Shown here: positions 7,961 to 16,756 of the stretch, in pieces
Layout of the letters: each line of letters begins with the position of its first letter
How positions within the stretch are numbered: the first letter of the stretch is position 1
NCBI GenBank assembly: GCA_045804265.1
Contig: JBJMNK010000021.1
Coordinates: forward strand, 1-64,000
Source of the DNA: JABFXC01 sp045804265
GTDB lineage: Bacteria > Gemmatimonadota > Gemmatimonadetes > Gemmatimonadales > Gemmatimonadaceae
DNA: 64,000 bases
Direction: 5' to 3'
Notes under the pieces: generated by a model
Told to the model about the DNA's origin: nothing
Database searches by the model: none
What the model saw: the letters and a program-made list of their open reading frames with translations, nothing else
Translations under genes and position numbers: made by a program

Positions 7961-9183
7961 CGGCTTGCGGTCCCCGTCGCTGGCGCCCGTTCGCGCCGGT
8001 GATCCTGCTCGTCGTCGCCGCCGCGTTAGGCACCGCGCCGCTCCCCGCCCAGCAGAAGCAGCCGAGCGCCGAGGCGAAGGTCCGTGCGCAGCAGGACGAG
8101 CTGGAGCGGATCCGCCGCGAGCGGGCGCAGCTCGAGGACAAGATGGCCGAGCTCCAGGGCACGGTGCACGACCTCGCCGAGGAAGTGACGAACCTCGACA
8201 GCCAGGCCGCAGCGACCGCGCGCGCCGTGCGCACCCTCGACGTCCAGGTCGCAGCGATCGGCGATGAAGTCTCGCAGGCGACCGGCGACCTCGTACGGGC
8301 CGAGGACGAACTCGCGATCAAGCGCGCGGTGCTTCACCGCCGCCTTGCCGACATCTACAAGCGCGGGCCGCTCTACTCGTACGAAGCGCTGCTGTCGGCG
8401 CAGACCTTCGCCGAGCTCGTCGCGCGCTACAAGTATCTCCACCTGCTCGCGCTGCGGGACCGCGCACTGGTGAAGAGGGTCGAGGAGCTGCGCAACCAGA
8501 TCGAGCGACAGCGTGGGCTGCTGGTGCGGCTCCGCAGCGACGTCGAAACGAGCCGCAGTGAACGCGCCGACGAGGAGCAGCGTCTTCGCACGCTCGAGGA
8601 GCAGCGACAGCTGAGCCTCACGCAGGCGAAGCGCAGCGCGCGCCAGACCGAAGCGCGCATCAAGCAGATCGATCGCGACGAACAGCGCGTGACCGGATTG
8701 ATCGCCGCGCTCGAGGTCGCGCGTCGCCGGGCGGAGGAGGCAGCGCGTAATCGCGGCACCGTCCGCGCGCCGGTGCCGACCGTCCGGCCAGCCGCGAACC
8801 TCGACTGGCCGGTTCAGGGAGCGCTGCTCTACAAGTTCGGGCGAGTCGTGAACCCGAACAACACGACGACGCGCTGGAACGGGATCGGCATCGGCGCCCC
8901 GACCGGGACGCCGGTGCGGACGATTGGCGCCGGGCAGATCATGGTGGCGGAGACCTTCGGAACGTATGGTCTCACGGTTATCGTGCAGCAGGGGGGCGGC
9001 GACTACGCGGTCTACGGCTCGCTCGCTTCGGTGGCGGTGAAGAAGGGGGACATCGTCAGTCGCGGCCAGGTGATCGGCACGGTCGGCAGCGCCGATCCCG
9101 AGCTGCCCGCGCACCTGCACTTCGAATTCCGCCCCGAGGGGCGCGCGGTTGATCCGCTCGACTACCTCAAGGCGCTCCCGTGA
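7957..9183 (+). CDS. envC: Murein hydrolase activator EnvC (coiled coil plus degenerate LytM)
   Basis: This 408-residue exported protein has a signal peptide (hydrophobic VILLVVAAALGTAPLPAQ). A long coiled coil follows, rich in Glu, Arg and Gln (roughly 35-270), and then a C-terminal LytM/M23 fold. The metal site is degenerate: where active LytM enzymes have HxGxD, this reads RWNGIGIGAPTGTPV. That closely matches the pattern in EnvC, which activates amidases rather than cutting peptidoglycan. One active-enzyme motif, HLHFE, is kept near the end, which EnvC of E. coli lacks. It is coupled to ftsX by ATGA and to the zinc-ribbon gene by GTGA, consistent with FtsEX-dependent control of cell separation. 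Confidence 0.9.
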   Translation: MTACGPRRWRPFAPVILLVVAAALGTAPLPAQQKQPSAEAKVRAQQDELERIRRERAQLEDKMAELQGTVHDLAEEVTNLDSQAAATARAVRTLDVQVAAIGDEVSQATGDLVRAEDELAIKRAVLHRRLADIYKRGPLYSYEALLSAQTFAELVARYKYLHLLALRDRALVKRVEELRNQIERQRGLLVRLRSDVETSRSERADEEQRLRTLEEQRQLSLTQAKRSARQTEARIKQIDRDEQRVTGLIAALEVARRRAEEAARNRGTVRAPVPTVRPAANLDWPVQGALLYKFGRVVNPNNTTTRWNGIGIGAPTGTPVRTIGAGQIMVAETFGTYGLTVIVQQGGGDYAVYGSLASVAVKKGDIVSRGQVIGTVGSADPELPAHLHFEFRPEGRAVDPLDYLKALP

Positions 9184-9404
9184 GCCAGGATCATGTCGCG
9201 AAAAGATGCTCGATCTGCGGCCGGTTCCGGTCGTACGAAGCGGAAGACTCGTTCTGCATCGTCTGCGGCAGCGACGCGCTCGAAGCCGAGTGCGGGTGCG
9301 GCCGCGCCTTCGACTTCTCGCTCGAAGAAGCGGAAGACGCCGACCTCTTCTGCCCGCGGTGTGGCCGCGCGCTCCGCGGACGCAGCGCCGAATTCACGGG
9401 GTAG
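9180..9404 (+). CDS. Small zinc-ribbon protein, 74 aa
   Basis: The reading frame carries four closely spaced metal-binding knuckles: CSICG, CIVCG, CGCG and CPRCG. It is a compact double zinc ribbon with an acidic stretch (FSLEEAEDADLFC). Third codon positions are strongly G/C in this frame, which supports real coding over the competing frame. It starts at GTG 9180, overlapping the envC stop, with AAGGCG upstream. Its 3' part overlaps the 5' end of the endonuclease IV gene in another frame. Role unknown; zinc ribbons of this kind bind nucleic acid or proteins. Confidence 0.72.
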   Translation: MSQDHVAKRCSICGRFRSYEAEDSFCIVCGSDALEAECGCGRAFDFSLEEAEDADLFCPRCGRALRGRSAEFTG

Positions 9405-10419
9405 GAAGAAGGCGAAGCTGAAGGCGCCGGCGAAAGCCAAGGCGCCTGCGAGTCGTAAGGCGCATGCCGACGCCCCAGCGGCAGCGAAGGCGCCGGCGAT
9501 TCGCAGCAAGTACGGTCCGGAAGGCCCGCTGCAGGGCCCGTTCCCGATCCCGCCTAACGATCTGCTCGGCGCCCACGTATCGAGCGCGGGGGGCACGCAC
9601 GAGGCACCCCTTCGGGCGCGCAGCATCGCGGCGTCGGCGATGCAGATCTTCAGCAAGCAGGCGAACCGCTGGGCCGAGCGCGAATGTCTCGACGGCGAGT
9701 GTGTCGAGTTCCGCGCCGCGCTCGGAACAACCTCCGTCGCGGCGACGATCGCGCACGACAGCTACCTGATCAACCTCGCGTCGCCCGACCCAGTGCTGCG
9801 GTCGCGGTCGATCGACTCGTTCGCCGCCGAGCTGCGGCGCTGCGACGCGCTCGGACTTCAGTATCTCGTGTCGCACCCGGGCAACTTCATGGATGAGCGT
9901 GAGGCGGGAATCACGCGAAACGCCGACGGCATCACGGAAGCGCTCGAGCGCGTGCCAGGAAACGTCGTCGTCTGCATGGAGACCACGGTCGGATCCGGGA
10001 CGTCGATCGGCGGCACCTTCGAGGAGCTCGCCGAGCTGCTCAATCGCGTCGGCGCATCGGTGCGCCATCGCGTCGGCGTATGCGTCGACACGTGTCACGT
10101 CTACTCGGCGGGCTACGATCTCGTCGGCGACTACGATGGCGTGTGGGCGCGATTTGACGAGACGATCGGGCGCGACACGTTGAAGGTGATGCACCTCAAC
10201 GACTCGAAGACTCCGTTCGGATCGCATCGCGACCGTCACGAGCTCATCGCTGAAGGCTCGCTCGGCGCGATTCCGTTCCAGCGCATCATGACCGACGCGC
10301 GGTTGGCGGCGATCCCCAAGGTGATCGAGACGCCGAAGCTCGACGATCCGGAGACCACCGACCGGCGGATGCTCGAGCGGCTGCGTTCGTATCTGGCGGC
10401 CGGTGCCGAGGCCCGCTAA
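9361..10419 (+). CDS. nfo: Endonuclease IV (Nfo), AP2Ec family, with basic N-terminal tail
   Basis: This is a Zn-dependent AP endonuclease of base-excision repair, cutting 5' of abasic sites. The catalytic domain of about 287 residues starts at NDLLGAHVSSAGG. It keeps all metal-ligand motifs: VSHPGNF, CMETTVGSG, GVCVDTCHVYSAGYD, MHLNDSK, DRHELIAEGSLG and PKVIETPK. In front lies a Lys/Ala/Pro tail (KKAKLKAPAKAKAPASRK) not found in typical Nfo. I place the start at GTG 9361. ATG 9193 has AGGA five bases upstream and would lengthen the tail to about 120 residues, but it would overlap the zinc-ribbon gene for over 200 bases. Basic tails usually strengthen DNA binding; that role is inference. Confidence 0.85.
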   Translation: MAARSADAAPNSRGRKKAKLKAPAKAKAPASRKAHADAPAAAKAPAIRSKYGPEGPLQGPFPIPPNDLLGAHVSSAGGTHEAPLRARSIAASAMQIFSKQANRWAERECLDGECVEFRAALGTTSVAATIAHDSYLINLASPDPVLRSRSIDSFAAELRRCDALGLQYLVSHPGNFMDEREAGITRNADGITEALERVPGNVVVCMETTVGSGTSIGGTFEELAELLNRVGASVRHRVGVCVDTCHVYSAGYDLVGDYDGVWARFDETIGRDTLKVMHLNDSKTPFGSHRDRHELIAEGSLGAIPFQRIMTDARLAAIPKVIETPKLDDPETTDRRMLERLRSYLAAGAEAR

Positions 10420-10469
10420 CGTGGCGCAGCGCCGCGCCGCCGGCGTGACCACCAGCCCACGCCCCACAA

Positions 10470-11855
10470 ATGCCTAACGTTCGACGAGCGATCCACCGCC
10501 CACGGCCGTCACGCGCGCATCGCGCATCATTGGTCGCGGTGCTGATCGTGTTCCCGCTCATCGCCCAGGGCCAGCGGCCTGACAGCGCAGCGGTGAGGGA
10601 CAGCATCGCCCGCGCCGATTCGGCACGGGCTGATTCGGTACTGCGGAGCGAGCTGGCGCGCATCAGGGCCGAGCCGCGAGCGCGCATAAACGCCGGCGTC
10701 TCGCCGACGACTGACGACACTGCGGCGCGGCGTCGCCAACCGCTGTCGGTGGTCGGCGCGAGCATCGCCGGCGACATGGTGGCGGATCTTTCTCCCAAGG
10801 CAGCAGCACGGGGCGCCGGCAGCCGCATCCTGATGCGCGACATCGAAGGCGCGCTGGCCGTGCGCCGAGGCGATCGACTGACGGCGGTCGTCGCGCTGAC
10901 GCTGACCGACGACGGGTCCACGCAGCGACTGAGCGCGACCGACGCCGTGATCATGACGCGTGCTCCCTTCGCCGATGCAACGTTGCTCATCGGACACACC
11001 GCGCTGCCATTCGGCCGAGTGTCGCAGCTTCACCGTCACGAGCTGCTCTTCCCCGACCAGCCGCTTCCCGTTCGCGTGCTGCTGGGCGAGACCGGTCTGC
11101 GAGGCACGGGGGCGCAGCTGCGACTGGGGCACGACCTCGCCGGCAGTCACCTGTCGCTCGACCTCGCGATCGCCGACCGCTTCGGTACTCGGATCGACTC
11201 GCTGCATCCCGCCGAGCCGACCGATCAATCGCTTGCCGGCGTCGCCGCCGGTGGCCGCCTCGGGGCCCGGCTCGGCGCGCTCGGCGCGCGCATCGACGTC
11301 GGCGCCTCGTCGATCACCGGGAAGCGCGAGCAGCCGATCGGCTGTGTGTACGAGGCCACGGTCGGCCCGGTCCCCTGCCCCGAGGCGATCAACGCCGCCA
11401 ACACCCGCCTAACGGTGTTCGGCGCCGATGGCGAGGCGGCGTGGGGAAACGACGCGCTCGTCGTCAACGCGGAATGGATGCACCTGATCGTCGGGGCGAC
11501 CGACATGCCCGTGTTCAGCAACGGCGCGTTCGCGCCGTTCTATCGCGGCGTGAGCGGCACCTACGATGGCGGTTATGTCGGCGCACGCGCGCGAGTAAGC
11601 GCGCTCTTCGGAGTTGGCGCGCGCGGGGAGTGGCTGCAGAATCCCATCGTAAACGGATTGAACGATGGGTGGCTGGGTGGCTTCGTGGATTTCGGCCGCG
11701 ACCGCGACGAGCGCCTCGCGGTGAGCTACCAGCGCAGGGTTCCCTCGAGCAGCGCGCTCGCCGCGCTGTCGTTGGCCGACCGCGACGCGCGCGATCGGAT
11801 CGTGATCCGCGGGACGGTCGTGATCGGGCATCATCCCCGCCCCGGACGCGATTGA
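10470..11855 (+). CDS. Secreted porin-like protein of unknown function, 461 aa
   Basis: The N-terminus has a basic region and hydrophobic core (ASLVAVLIVFPLIAQGQ), indicating export. The Ser/Asp/Arg-rich region that follows is low complexity (SIARADSARADSVLR). From about residue 90 to the end, alternating short amphipathic strands and Gly/Ala turns (TLLIGHTALPFGRVSQLHR, GARARVSALFGVGARGEWL) suggest an outer-membrane beta-barrel. The C-terminus ends in IRGTVVIGHHPRPGRD, lacking the usual final aromatic residue. I recognise no named family. The start codon is part of the octamer context (ATGCCTAACG). The gene overlaps the RpiB-like gene by one base (TGATG). Confidence 0.62.
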   Translation: MPNVRRAIHRPRPSRAHRASLVAVLIVFPLIAQGQRPDSAAVRDSIARADSARADSVLRSELARIRAEPRARINAGVSPTTDDTAARRRQPLSVVGASIAGDMVADLSPKAAARGAGSRILMRDIEGALAVRRGDRLTAVVALTLTDDGSTQRLSATDAVIMTRAPFADATLLIGHTALPFGRVSQLHRHELLFPDQPLPVRVLLGETGLRGTGAQLRLGHDLAGSHLSLDLAIADRFGTRIDSLHPAEPTDQSLAGVAAGGRLGARLGALGARIDVGASSITGKREQPIGCVYEATVGPVPCPEAINAANTRLTVFGADGEAAWGNDALVVNAEWMHLIVGATDMPVFSNGAFAPFYRGVSGTYDGGYVGARARVSALFGVGARGEWLQNPIVNGLNDGWLGGFVDFGRDRDERLAVSYQRRVPSSSALAALSLADRDARDRIVIRGTVVIGHHPRPGRD

Positions 11856-12571
11856 TGGCGAGGGCGTTGATCACGGAGCGCGAGGTGCGTCGCGCCGCGC
11901 GCGAGGGGAAGAAGTCGCTCGACGTCGCCGGTGCGGTGGTGACACCGGCGGCGCGGGACCTGTCGGGCGCGTTAGGCCTGACGCTCATGGGCGATGTGCG
12001 GAGCGCGCGCGGCGGAAGTCCGGCGCGCCGGGGGGGCCCCCCCCAACAACAATCTGCGCCCGCGCCCTCACCCGGCTCCAACCCGAAACCCGCTCCCACC
12101 ACCACGTCCTCGCAGCCCGCCGCCAGGCCCGCGATCGCCATCGCCGCCGATCACGGTGGCGTGGCGATGAAGGCGGCTGTCGCCGAGCACCTGCGCGCCG
12201 CCGGATTTCCCATCACCGATCTCGGTACCAATTCCACCGACGCGGTCGATTATCCCGACTTCGCCGTCGCGGTCGCGCGAGAAGTCGCGTCGAAGAAGGC
12301 GACTTTCGGCATCATGATCGACGGCGCCGGCATCGGAAGCTGCATGGCCGCGAACAAGGTTGCCGGCATCCGCGCGGCGATGTGTCACGACGTGACGACC
12401 GCGGGCAACGCGCGCGAGCATAACGGTGCGAACGTGCTCACCCTTGGCGGTGGGTTGCTCGGCACGAGACTCGCACTCGCCATCGTCGATACTTTCCTCT
12501 CGACGCCGTTTGCCGGCGGACGCCATGCCAAGCGCGTCGAGAAGATTGACGCCCTCGACAGGCGCGGCTAG
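11855..12571 (+). CDS. RpiB/LacAB-family sugar-phosphate isomerase with extra N-terminal module
   Basis: Residues ~92-238 form an RpiB fold, which interconverts ribose-5-phosphate and ribulose-5-phosphate or related sugars. Visible motifs are AIAADHGGVAMK, GTNSTDAVDYPDFA, DGAGIGSCMAANKVAGIRAAMC and REHNGANVLTLGG. The catalytic Cys of E. coli-type RpiB (CGTGIG) is replaced here by Asp (DGAGIG), so the base or exact substrate may differ; a Cys in GSCM lies close by. Residues 1-45 (ALITEREVRRAAREGKKSL onward) form an added module, joined by a Pro/Gln/Ser linker. The linker is encoded partly by a G7C8 run. ATG 11855 overlaps the previous stop. Confidence 0.8.
   Translation: MARALITEREVRRAAREGKKSLDVAGAVVTPAARDLSGALGLTLMGDVRSARGGSPARRGGPPQQQSAPAPSPGSNPKPAPTTTSSQPAARPAIAIAADHGGVAMKAAVAEHLRAAGFPITDLGTNSTDAVDYPDFAVAVAREVASKKATFGIMIDGAGIGSCMAANKVAGIRAAMCHDVTTAGNAREHNGANVLTLGGGLLGTRLALAIVDTFLSTPFAGGRHAKRVEKIDALDRRG
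12030..12044 (+). repeat. G7C8 homopolymer tract inside the RpiB-like linker
   Basis: Seven G followed by eight C occur in the coding sequence between the N-terminal module and the isomerase domain (residues read R-R-G-G-P-P-Q). Such runs are slippage-prone. A change of one base would cut off the isomerase domain. It could be a phase-variation site or simply a hard-to-sequence tract; sequence alone cannot decide. Confidence 0.7.
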
Positions 12572-12724
12572 CCTTAGTGGCGACAGGCAGTTGCTCGGCG
12601 CGTCGTGCGATCGTTCGCACGCCTCGCGCCGCGTTGAGCCGGCGCCGGAGCCGACCGTCCCCGCCGCGATAACCGCGCCGAGGGGCTGCAGCTTTCGGAG
12701 CCGGCGTCGCATTTTCCGAGATAG

Positions 12725-15034
12725 ATGAAACGCGAAGACGCCCTCGACTACCACGCGCGCGGCCGGCCCGGCAAGATTGCCGTCGTCCCGACCAAGCCGC
12801 TCTCGAACCAGCGCGATCTCTCCCTCGCCTACTCGCCGGGCGTGGCCGAGCCCTGCCTCGAGATCAAAGCGAATCCTGAGGACGTCTACAAGTACACCGC
12901 CAAGGGAAACCTCGTCGCCGTCGTGAGCAATGGCACCGCCGTGCTCGGACTCGGCAACATCGGCGCAGCCGCCGGCAAGCCGGTGATGGAGGGCAAGGGC
13001 AACCTCTTCAAGCAGTTCGCCGACCTCGACGTGTTCGACCTTGAGGTCGGATCGGAGAATCCGGAGGACGTCATCCGGTTCTGCCAGCTGCTCGAGCCGA
13101 CCGTCGGCGGGATCAACCTCGAGGACATCAAGTCTCCCGATTGCTTCTACATCGAGGAGACGCTGCGGAAGACGATGAAGATCCCCGTCTTCCACGATGA
13201 CCAGCACGGAACAGCGATCATCTCGGGTGCGGCGCTGCTCAATGCCCTCGAGATCACCGGCAAGGACATCGCGAAGATCCGCGTGGTCTTCTCGGGCGCC
13301 GGTGCGGCGGCCATCGCCACCGGTGAGCACTACGTACGGTTAGGCGTGGAGCGCGAGAACATCATCATGTGCGACCGCGCCGGCGTGATCTATCACGGGC
13401 GCGCCGGCGACATGGATCCATACAAGGCGCGCTTCGCCAACCGGACCGATGCGCGCACCATCGCCGACGCGCTCGTCGGCGCCGACGTCTTCGTCGGGCT
13501 GTCGGTGGCGGGAGCGGTCACCGGAGAGATGATCCAGCCGATGGCGAAGGATCCGATCATCTTTGCGCTGGCCAATCCCGTCCCCGAGATCCTCCCCGAC
13601 GAGGTCCGCGCCTTCCGCGACGACGCGATCATCGCGACCGGGCGCAGCGACTACCCGAACCAGGTCAACAACGTCCTCGGATTCCCGGTCATCTTCCGCG
13701 GCGCGCTCGACGTTCGCGCCACGACGGTCAACGAGGAGATGAAGATGGCGGCGACGCGCGCGCTGGCGCTGCTCGCCAAGCAGGACGTCCCCGACTCGGT
13801 CTCGGCGCTGTACGGCATGCGGTCGGTCAAGTTCGGCCGCGACTATCTCATTCCCTTCCCGTTCGACCCGCGTGTCCTCCTCTGGGTGGCGCCGGCCGTC
13901 GCGTGGGCCGCGGTCGCGACGAACGTCGCGCGCGACTTCATCGACCTCGACCAGTACCGTGAGCAGCTCGAGGCACGGTTAGGCAGGGCGAAGGGGATCA
14001 TGCGCGGGCTGATCAACCGCGCTGTCGCCGATCCGCGCACGGTGGTCTTTCCCGAGGGTGAGGACGCGCGGATCATCCGCGCGGCGCAGATCTGCGTCGA
14101 CGAGGGGCTCGCCCGTCCGATCCTCCTCGGGGACCGCGACGCGATCGAGATGGTTGCGCGGCAGAACGCGATCGCTCTCGACGAGATCACCATCGAGGAC
14201 CCGGTGACGTCCTCGCGGCGCGAGACATATGCGCGCTTCCTCTGGGAGAAGCGCCAGCGGAAGGGACTCAGCCTCAGCGCCGCGAGCCAGCAGGTACTGA
14301 ACAACAACTATTTCGGAAGCTGCATGGTCGCGTGCGGCGACGCGGACGCGCTCGTCTCCGGCGTCGGGATGCACTACCCGGAGACGATCCGGCCGGCGCT
14401 GGAGGTGATCGGGGCGCATCCTAACGCGAAGACGGTGAGCGGCATGTACATGCTCGTCTTCGACAAGAAGGTCGTGTTCTGCGCCGACACCACCGTCAAC
14501 ATCGACCCCACCGCCGAGCAGGTCGCGCAGATCGCCTACGCCGCGACCCGGATCGTGAAGACGTTCGGCATCGTGCCGCGAATCGCGATGCTGTCGTTCT
14601 CCAATTTCGGCTCGGTGCGACGGCCGGAGACGGAGAAGATGGCGCTCGCGGCGCAGCTGCTGCGCGAGCGCGACCCGTCGCTCGAGGTCGACGGCGAGAT
14701 GCAGGCCGACACCGCGCTCGACCCGATCATGATGCGCGAGGACTATCCGCACAGCGCGCTCCACGATGAGGCGAACGTGCTGATCTTCCCGAACCTCGCG
14801 GCGGGGAACATCGCCTACAAGCTGCTGATGCACCTCGGCGGCGCGACCGCGATCGGCCCGATCCTCGTCGGGATGCGTCGTCCGGTGCACGTGCTCGAGC
14901 GCGGCGCCGACGTGCAGGACATCGTCAACATGGCGGCAGTGGCCGTGGTCGATGCGCAGGAACGCACGCAGCCGGCAGCGAACTGGCCCTACGAGGGCGC
15001 TCCGACTGCGCAAGCGATTTTCTCGAAACTTTGA
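12725..15034 (+). CDS. maeB: NADP-dependent malic enzyme with phosphotransacetylase-like domain (MaeB)
   Basis: This 769-residue two-domain enzyme oxidatively decarboxylates malate to pyruvate with NADP reduction. The N-terminal ~430 residues are malic enzyme: DLSLAYSPGVAEPC, the catalytic Lys in VSNGTAVLGLGNIG, the metal-binding HDDQHGTA and the nucleotide site VVFSGAGAAAIATG. The C-terminal ~330 residues are PTA-like (VVFPEGEDARIIRAAQ, PLLGD-type region, GEMQADTAL, FPNLAAGNIAYKLL). In MaeB proteins this domain mainly provides allosteric control by acetyl-CoA and similar metabolites; PTA activity is not assumed. It ends four bases into the start region of pckA. Adjacent pckA indicates a C4/C3 metabolic pair. 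Confidence 0.95.
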   Translation: MKREDALDYHARGRPGKIAVVPTKPLSNQRDLSLAYSPGVAEPCLEIKANPEDVYKYTAKGNLVAVVSNGTAVLGLGNIGAAAGKPVMEGKGNLFKQFADLDVFDLEVGSENPEDVIRFCQLLEPTVGGINLEDIKSPDCFYIEETLRKTMKIPVFHDDQHGTAIISGAALLNALEITGKDIAKIRVVFSGAGAAAIATGEHYVRLGVERENIIMCDRAGVIYHGRAGDMDPYKARFANRTDARTIADALVGADVFVGLSVAGAVTGEMIQPMAKDPIIFALANPVPEILPDEVRAFRDDAIIATGRSDYPNQVNNVLGFPVIFRGALDVRATTVNEEMKMAATRALALLAKQDVPDSVSALYGMRSVKFGRDYLIPFPFDPRVLLWVAPAVAWAAVATNVARDFIDLDQYREQLEARLGRAKGIMRGLINRAVADPRTVVFPEGEDARIIRAAQICVDEGLARPILLGDRDAIEMVARQNAIALDEITIEDPVTSSRRETYARFLWEKRQRKGLSLSAASQQVLNNNYFGSCMVACGDADALVSGVGMHYPETIRPALEVIGAHPNAKTVSGMYMLVFDKKVVFCADTTVNIDPTAEQVAQIAYAATRIVKTFGIVPRIAMLSFSNFGSVRRPETEKMALAAQLLRERDPSLEVDGEMQADTALDPIMMREDYPHSALHDEANVLIFPNLAAGNIAYKLLMHLGGATAIGPILVGMRRPVHVLERGADVQDIVNMAAVAVVDAQERTQPAANWPYEGAPTAQAIFSKL

Positions 15035-15042
15035 CCAGCCGA

Positions 15043-16668
15043 ATGGCCACGCAGACCGAGCCTAACGTTGAGATGATCGAGCGCCGGAGCCGGAATGGGC
15101 TCGAGACCCAGGGACTGAAGCCGAAGGGCCACGTACACTGGAACCTGCTCGCGCCGGAGCTCGTGCAGAAGGCGATCGAACGGAAGGAAGGCACGCTCGC
15201 CGACATGGGCCCCTTCGTCGGTGTGACGACGCCGCACACCGGCCGGTCCCCTAACGACAAGTTCACGGTGCGCGAGCCCGGCTCGGAGAAGGACATCGAC
15301 TGGGGCAAGGTCAACGTCGCGTTCCCCGCCGACAAGTTCGAGCTGCTCGTCGCCGACGTCCAGCAATACCTCAACGGGCTGGATGAGCTGTTCATCGAGG
15401 ACCTCTACGCCGGCGCCGACCCCGCCCACCGGCTCAAGGTCCGCTACGTCACGCCTAACGCGTGGCACGGGCTGTTCGTCCGCAACATGTTCATCCGGCC
15501 GGAGTTCAGCGAGCTCCCGACGTTCGAGCCGAACTTCAGCGTCCTCCACGCGCCCGAGTTCCAGGCGGATCCGGCGAGGCACGGCACGCGGACCGGCACC
15601 TTCATCGTGCTCAGCTTCGCGAAGCGGATGATCCTGATCGGCGGGACGCGTTACGCCGGTGAGCTGAAGAAGGCGATCTTCACGGTGATGAACTACTTCA
15701 TGCCGAAGTCGGGCGTGCTGTCGATGCACTGCTCGGCCAACATCGGCCGCGCCGGCGACACGGCGCTCTTCTTCGGACTCTCGGGGACGGGCAAGACGAC
15801 GCTCTCGGCCGATCCCGAGCGCGGGCTGATCGGCGACGACGAGCACGGATGGTCGAGCGACGGCGTATTCAACTTCGAGGGCGGCTGTTACGCGAAGGTC
15901 ATCAACCTCAGCCCCGAGAGTGAACCCGACATCTTCGCGACGACGCAGATGTTCGGCACGGTGCTCGAGAACGTCGTGCTCAACCCGGTGACACGAAAGG
16001 TCCGCTTCGAGGATCAGTCGCTCACCGAGAACACGCGCGCGTCGTATCCGCTGCACTACATCCGGAACTATGTCCCGGGGGGGCGCGGCGGGCATCCGAA
16101 GAACATCGTCCTGCTCACCGCTGACGCATTCGGCGTCCTGCCGCCGATCGCGCGACTCACCCCCGAGCAGGCGATGTACTATTTCCTGTCCGGCTACACG
16201 GCGAAGGTCGCCGGTACGGAGCGCGGTGTGACCGAGCCGCAGGCGACGTTCAGCGCCTGCTTCGGCGCGGTGTTCCTCGTCTGGCATCCGACGAGATATG
16301 CCGAGATGCTCGGCAAGCTGATCGCCGAGCACAAGTCACGCGTATGGCTCGTCAATACCGGATGGACTGGCGGCCCGTACGGAACCGGTCACCGCATGAA
16401 GCTCAAGCACACGCGGTCGATGGTCCGCGCCGCGCTCGCCGGCGATCTCGATTCGGCGAAGTACACCACCGATCCGGTATTCGGGCTGTCGATCCCCGCC
16501 TCGGCGCCTAACGTCCCGGCTGACATCATGAACCCGCGCAACACCTGGCCGGACGGCGCCGCCTACGACGCCCAGGCGCGGAAGCTCGCGCAGATGTTCG
16601 CGAAGAATTTCGAGAAGTTCGGCGCCAACGTGTCGGACACGATCAGGAAGGCAGGCCCGAAGGGCTGA
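15043..16668 (+). CDS. pckA: Phosphoenolpyruvate carboxykinase (ATP)
   Basis: This 541-residue ATP-type PEP carboxykinase converts oxaloacetate and ATP to phosphoenolpyruvate, CO2 and ADP, the entry step of gluconeogenesis. The kinase-1a loop GLSGTGKTTLSADPERGLIG, metal-binding GDDEHGWSSDGVFNFEGG, substrate-site RTGRSPNDKF-like region (TGRSPNDKFTV) and NTGWTGGPYGTGHRM all match. I use ATG 15043; a TTG at 15031 overlapping the maeB stop is the alternative. Three exact CGTTAGGC/GCCTAACG copies (15060, 15453, 16506) and one near copy fall inside the gene. Cotranscription with maeB is likely, giving routes from malate and oxaloacetate to pyruvate and PEP. Confidence 0.96.
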   Translation: MATQTEPNVEMIERRSRNGLETQGLKPKGHVHWNLLAPELVQKAIERKEGTLADMGPFVGVTTPHTGRSPNDKFTVREPGSEKDIDWGKVNVAFPADKFELLVADVQQYLNGLDELFIEDLYAGADPAHRLKVRYVTPNAWHGLFVRNMFIRPEFSELPTFEPNFSVLHAPEFQADPARHGTRTGTFIVLSFAKRMILIGGTRYAGELKKAIFTVMNYFMPKSGVLSMHCSANIGRAGDTALFFGLSGTGKTTLSADPERGLIGDDEHGWSSDGVFNFEGGCYAKVINLSPESEPDIFATTQMFGTVLENVVLNPVTRKVRFEDQSLTENTRASYPLHYIRNYVPGGRGGHPKNIVLLTADAFGVLPPIARLTPEQAMYYFLSGYTAKVAGTERGVTEPQATFSACFGAVFLVWHPTRYAEMLGKLIAEHKSRVWLVNTGWTGGPYGTGHRMKLKHTRSMVRAALAGDLDSAKYTTDPVFGLSIPASAPNVPADIMNPRNTWPDGAAYDAQARKLAQMFAKNFEKFGANVSDTIRKAGPKG

Positions 16669-16756
16669 CTTAGCGGCGCTGGCGTCGGCCCGACGGTGAG
16701 CGTCGTGGCGGGAATTTGCGCTTTCGGTCGCTGCTGCGCGAGGTAGCTTTCCTCGC

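Noticed and set aside
14989..16332. Long minus-strand open frame across pckA
   Set aside because: The plus frame is an unmistakable PEP carboxykinase; the antisense frame is Arg/Glu/His-rich shadow sequence.
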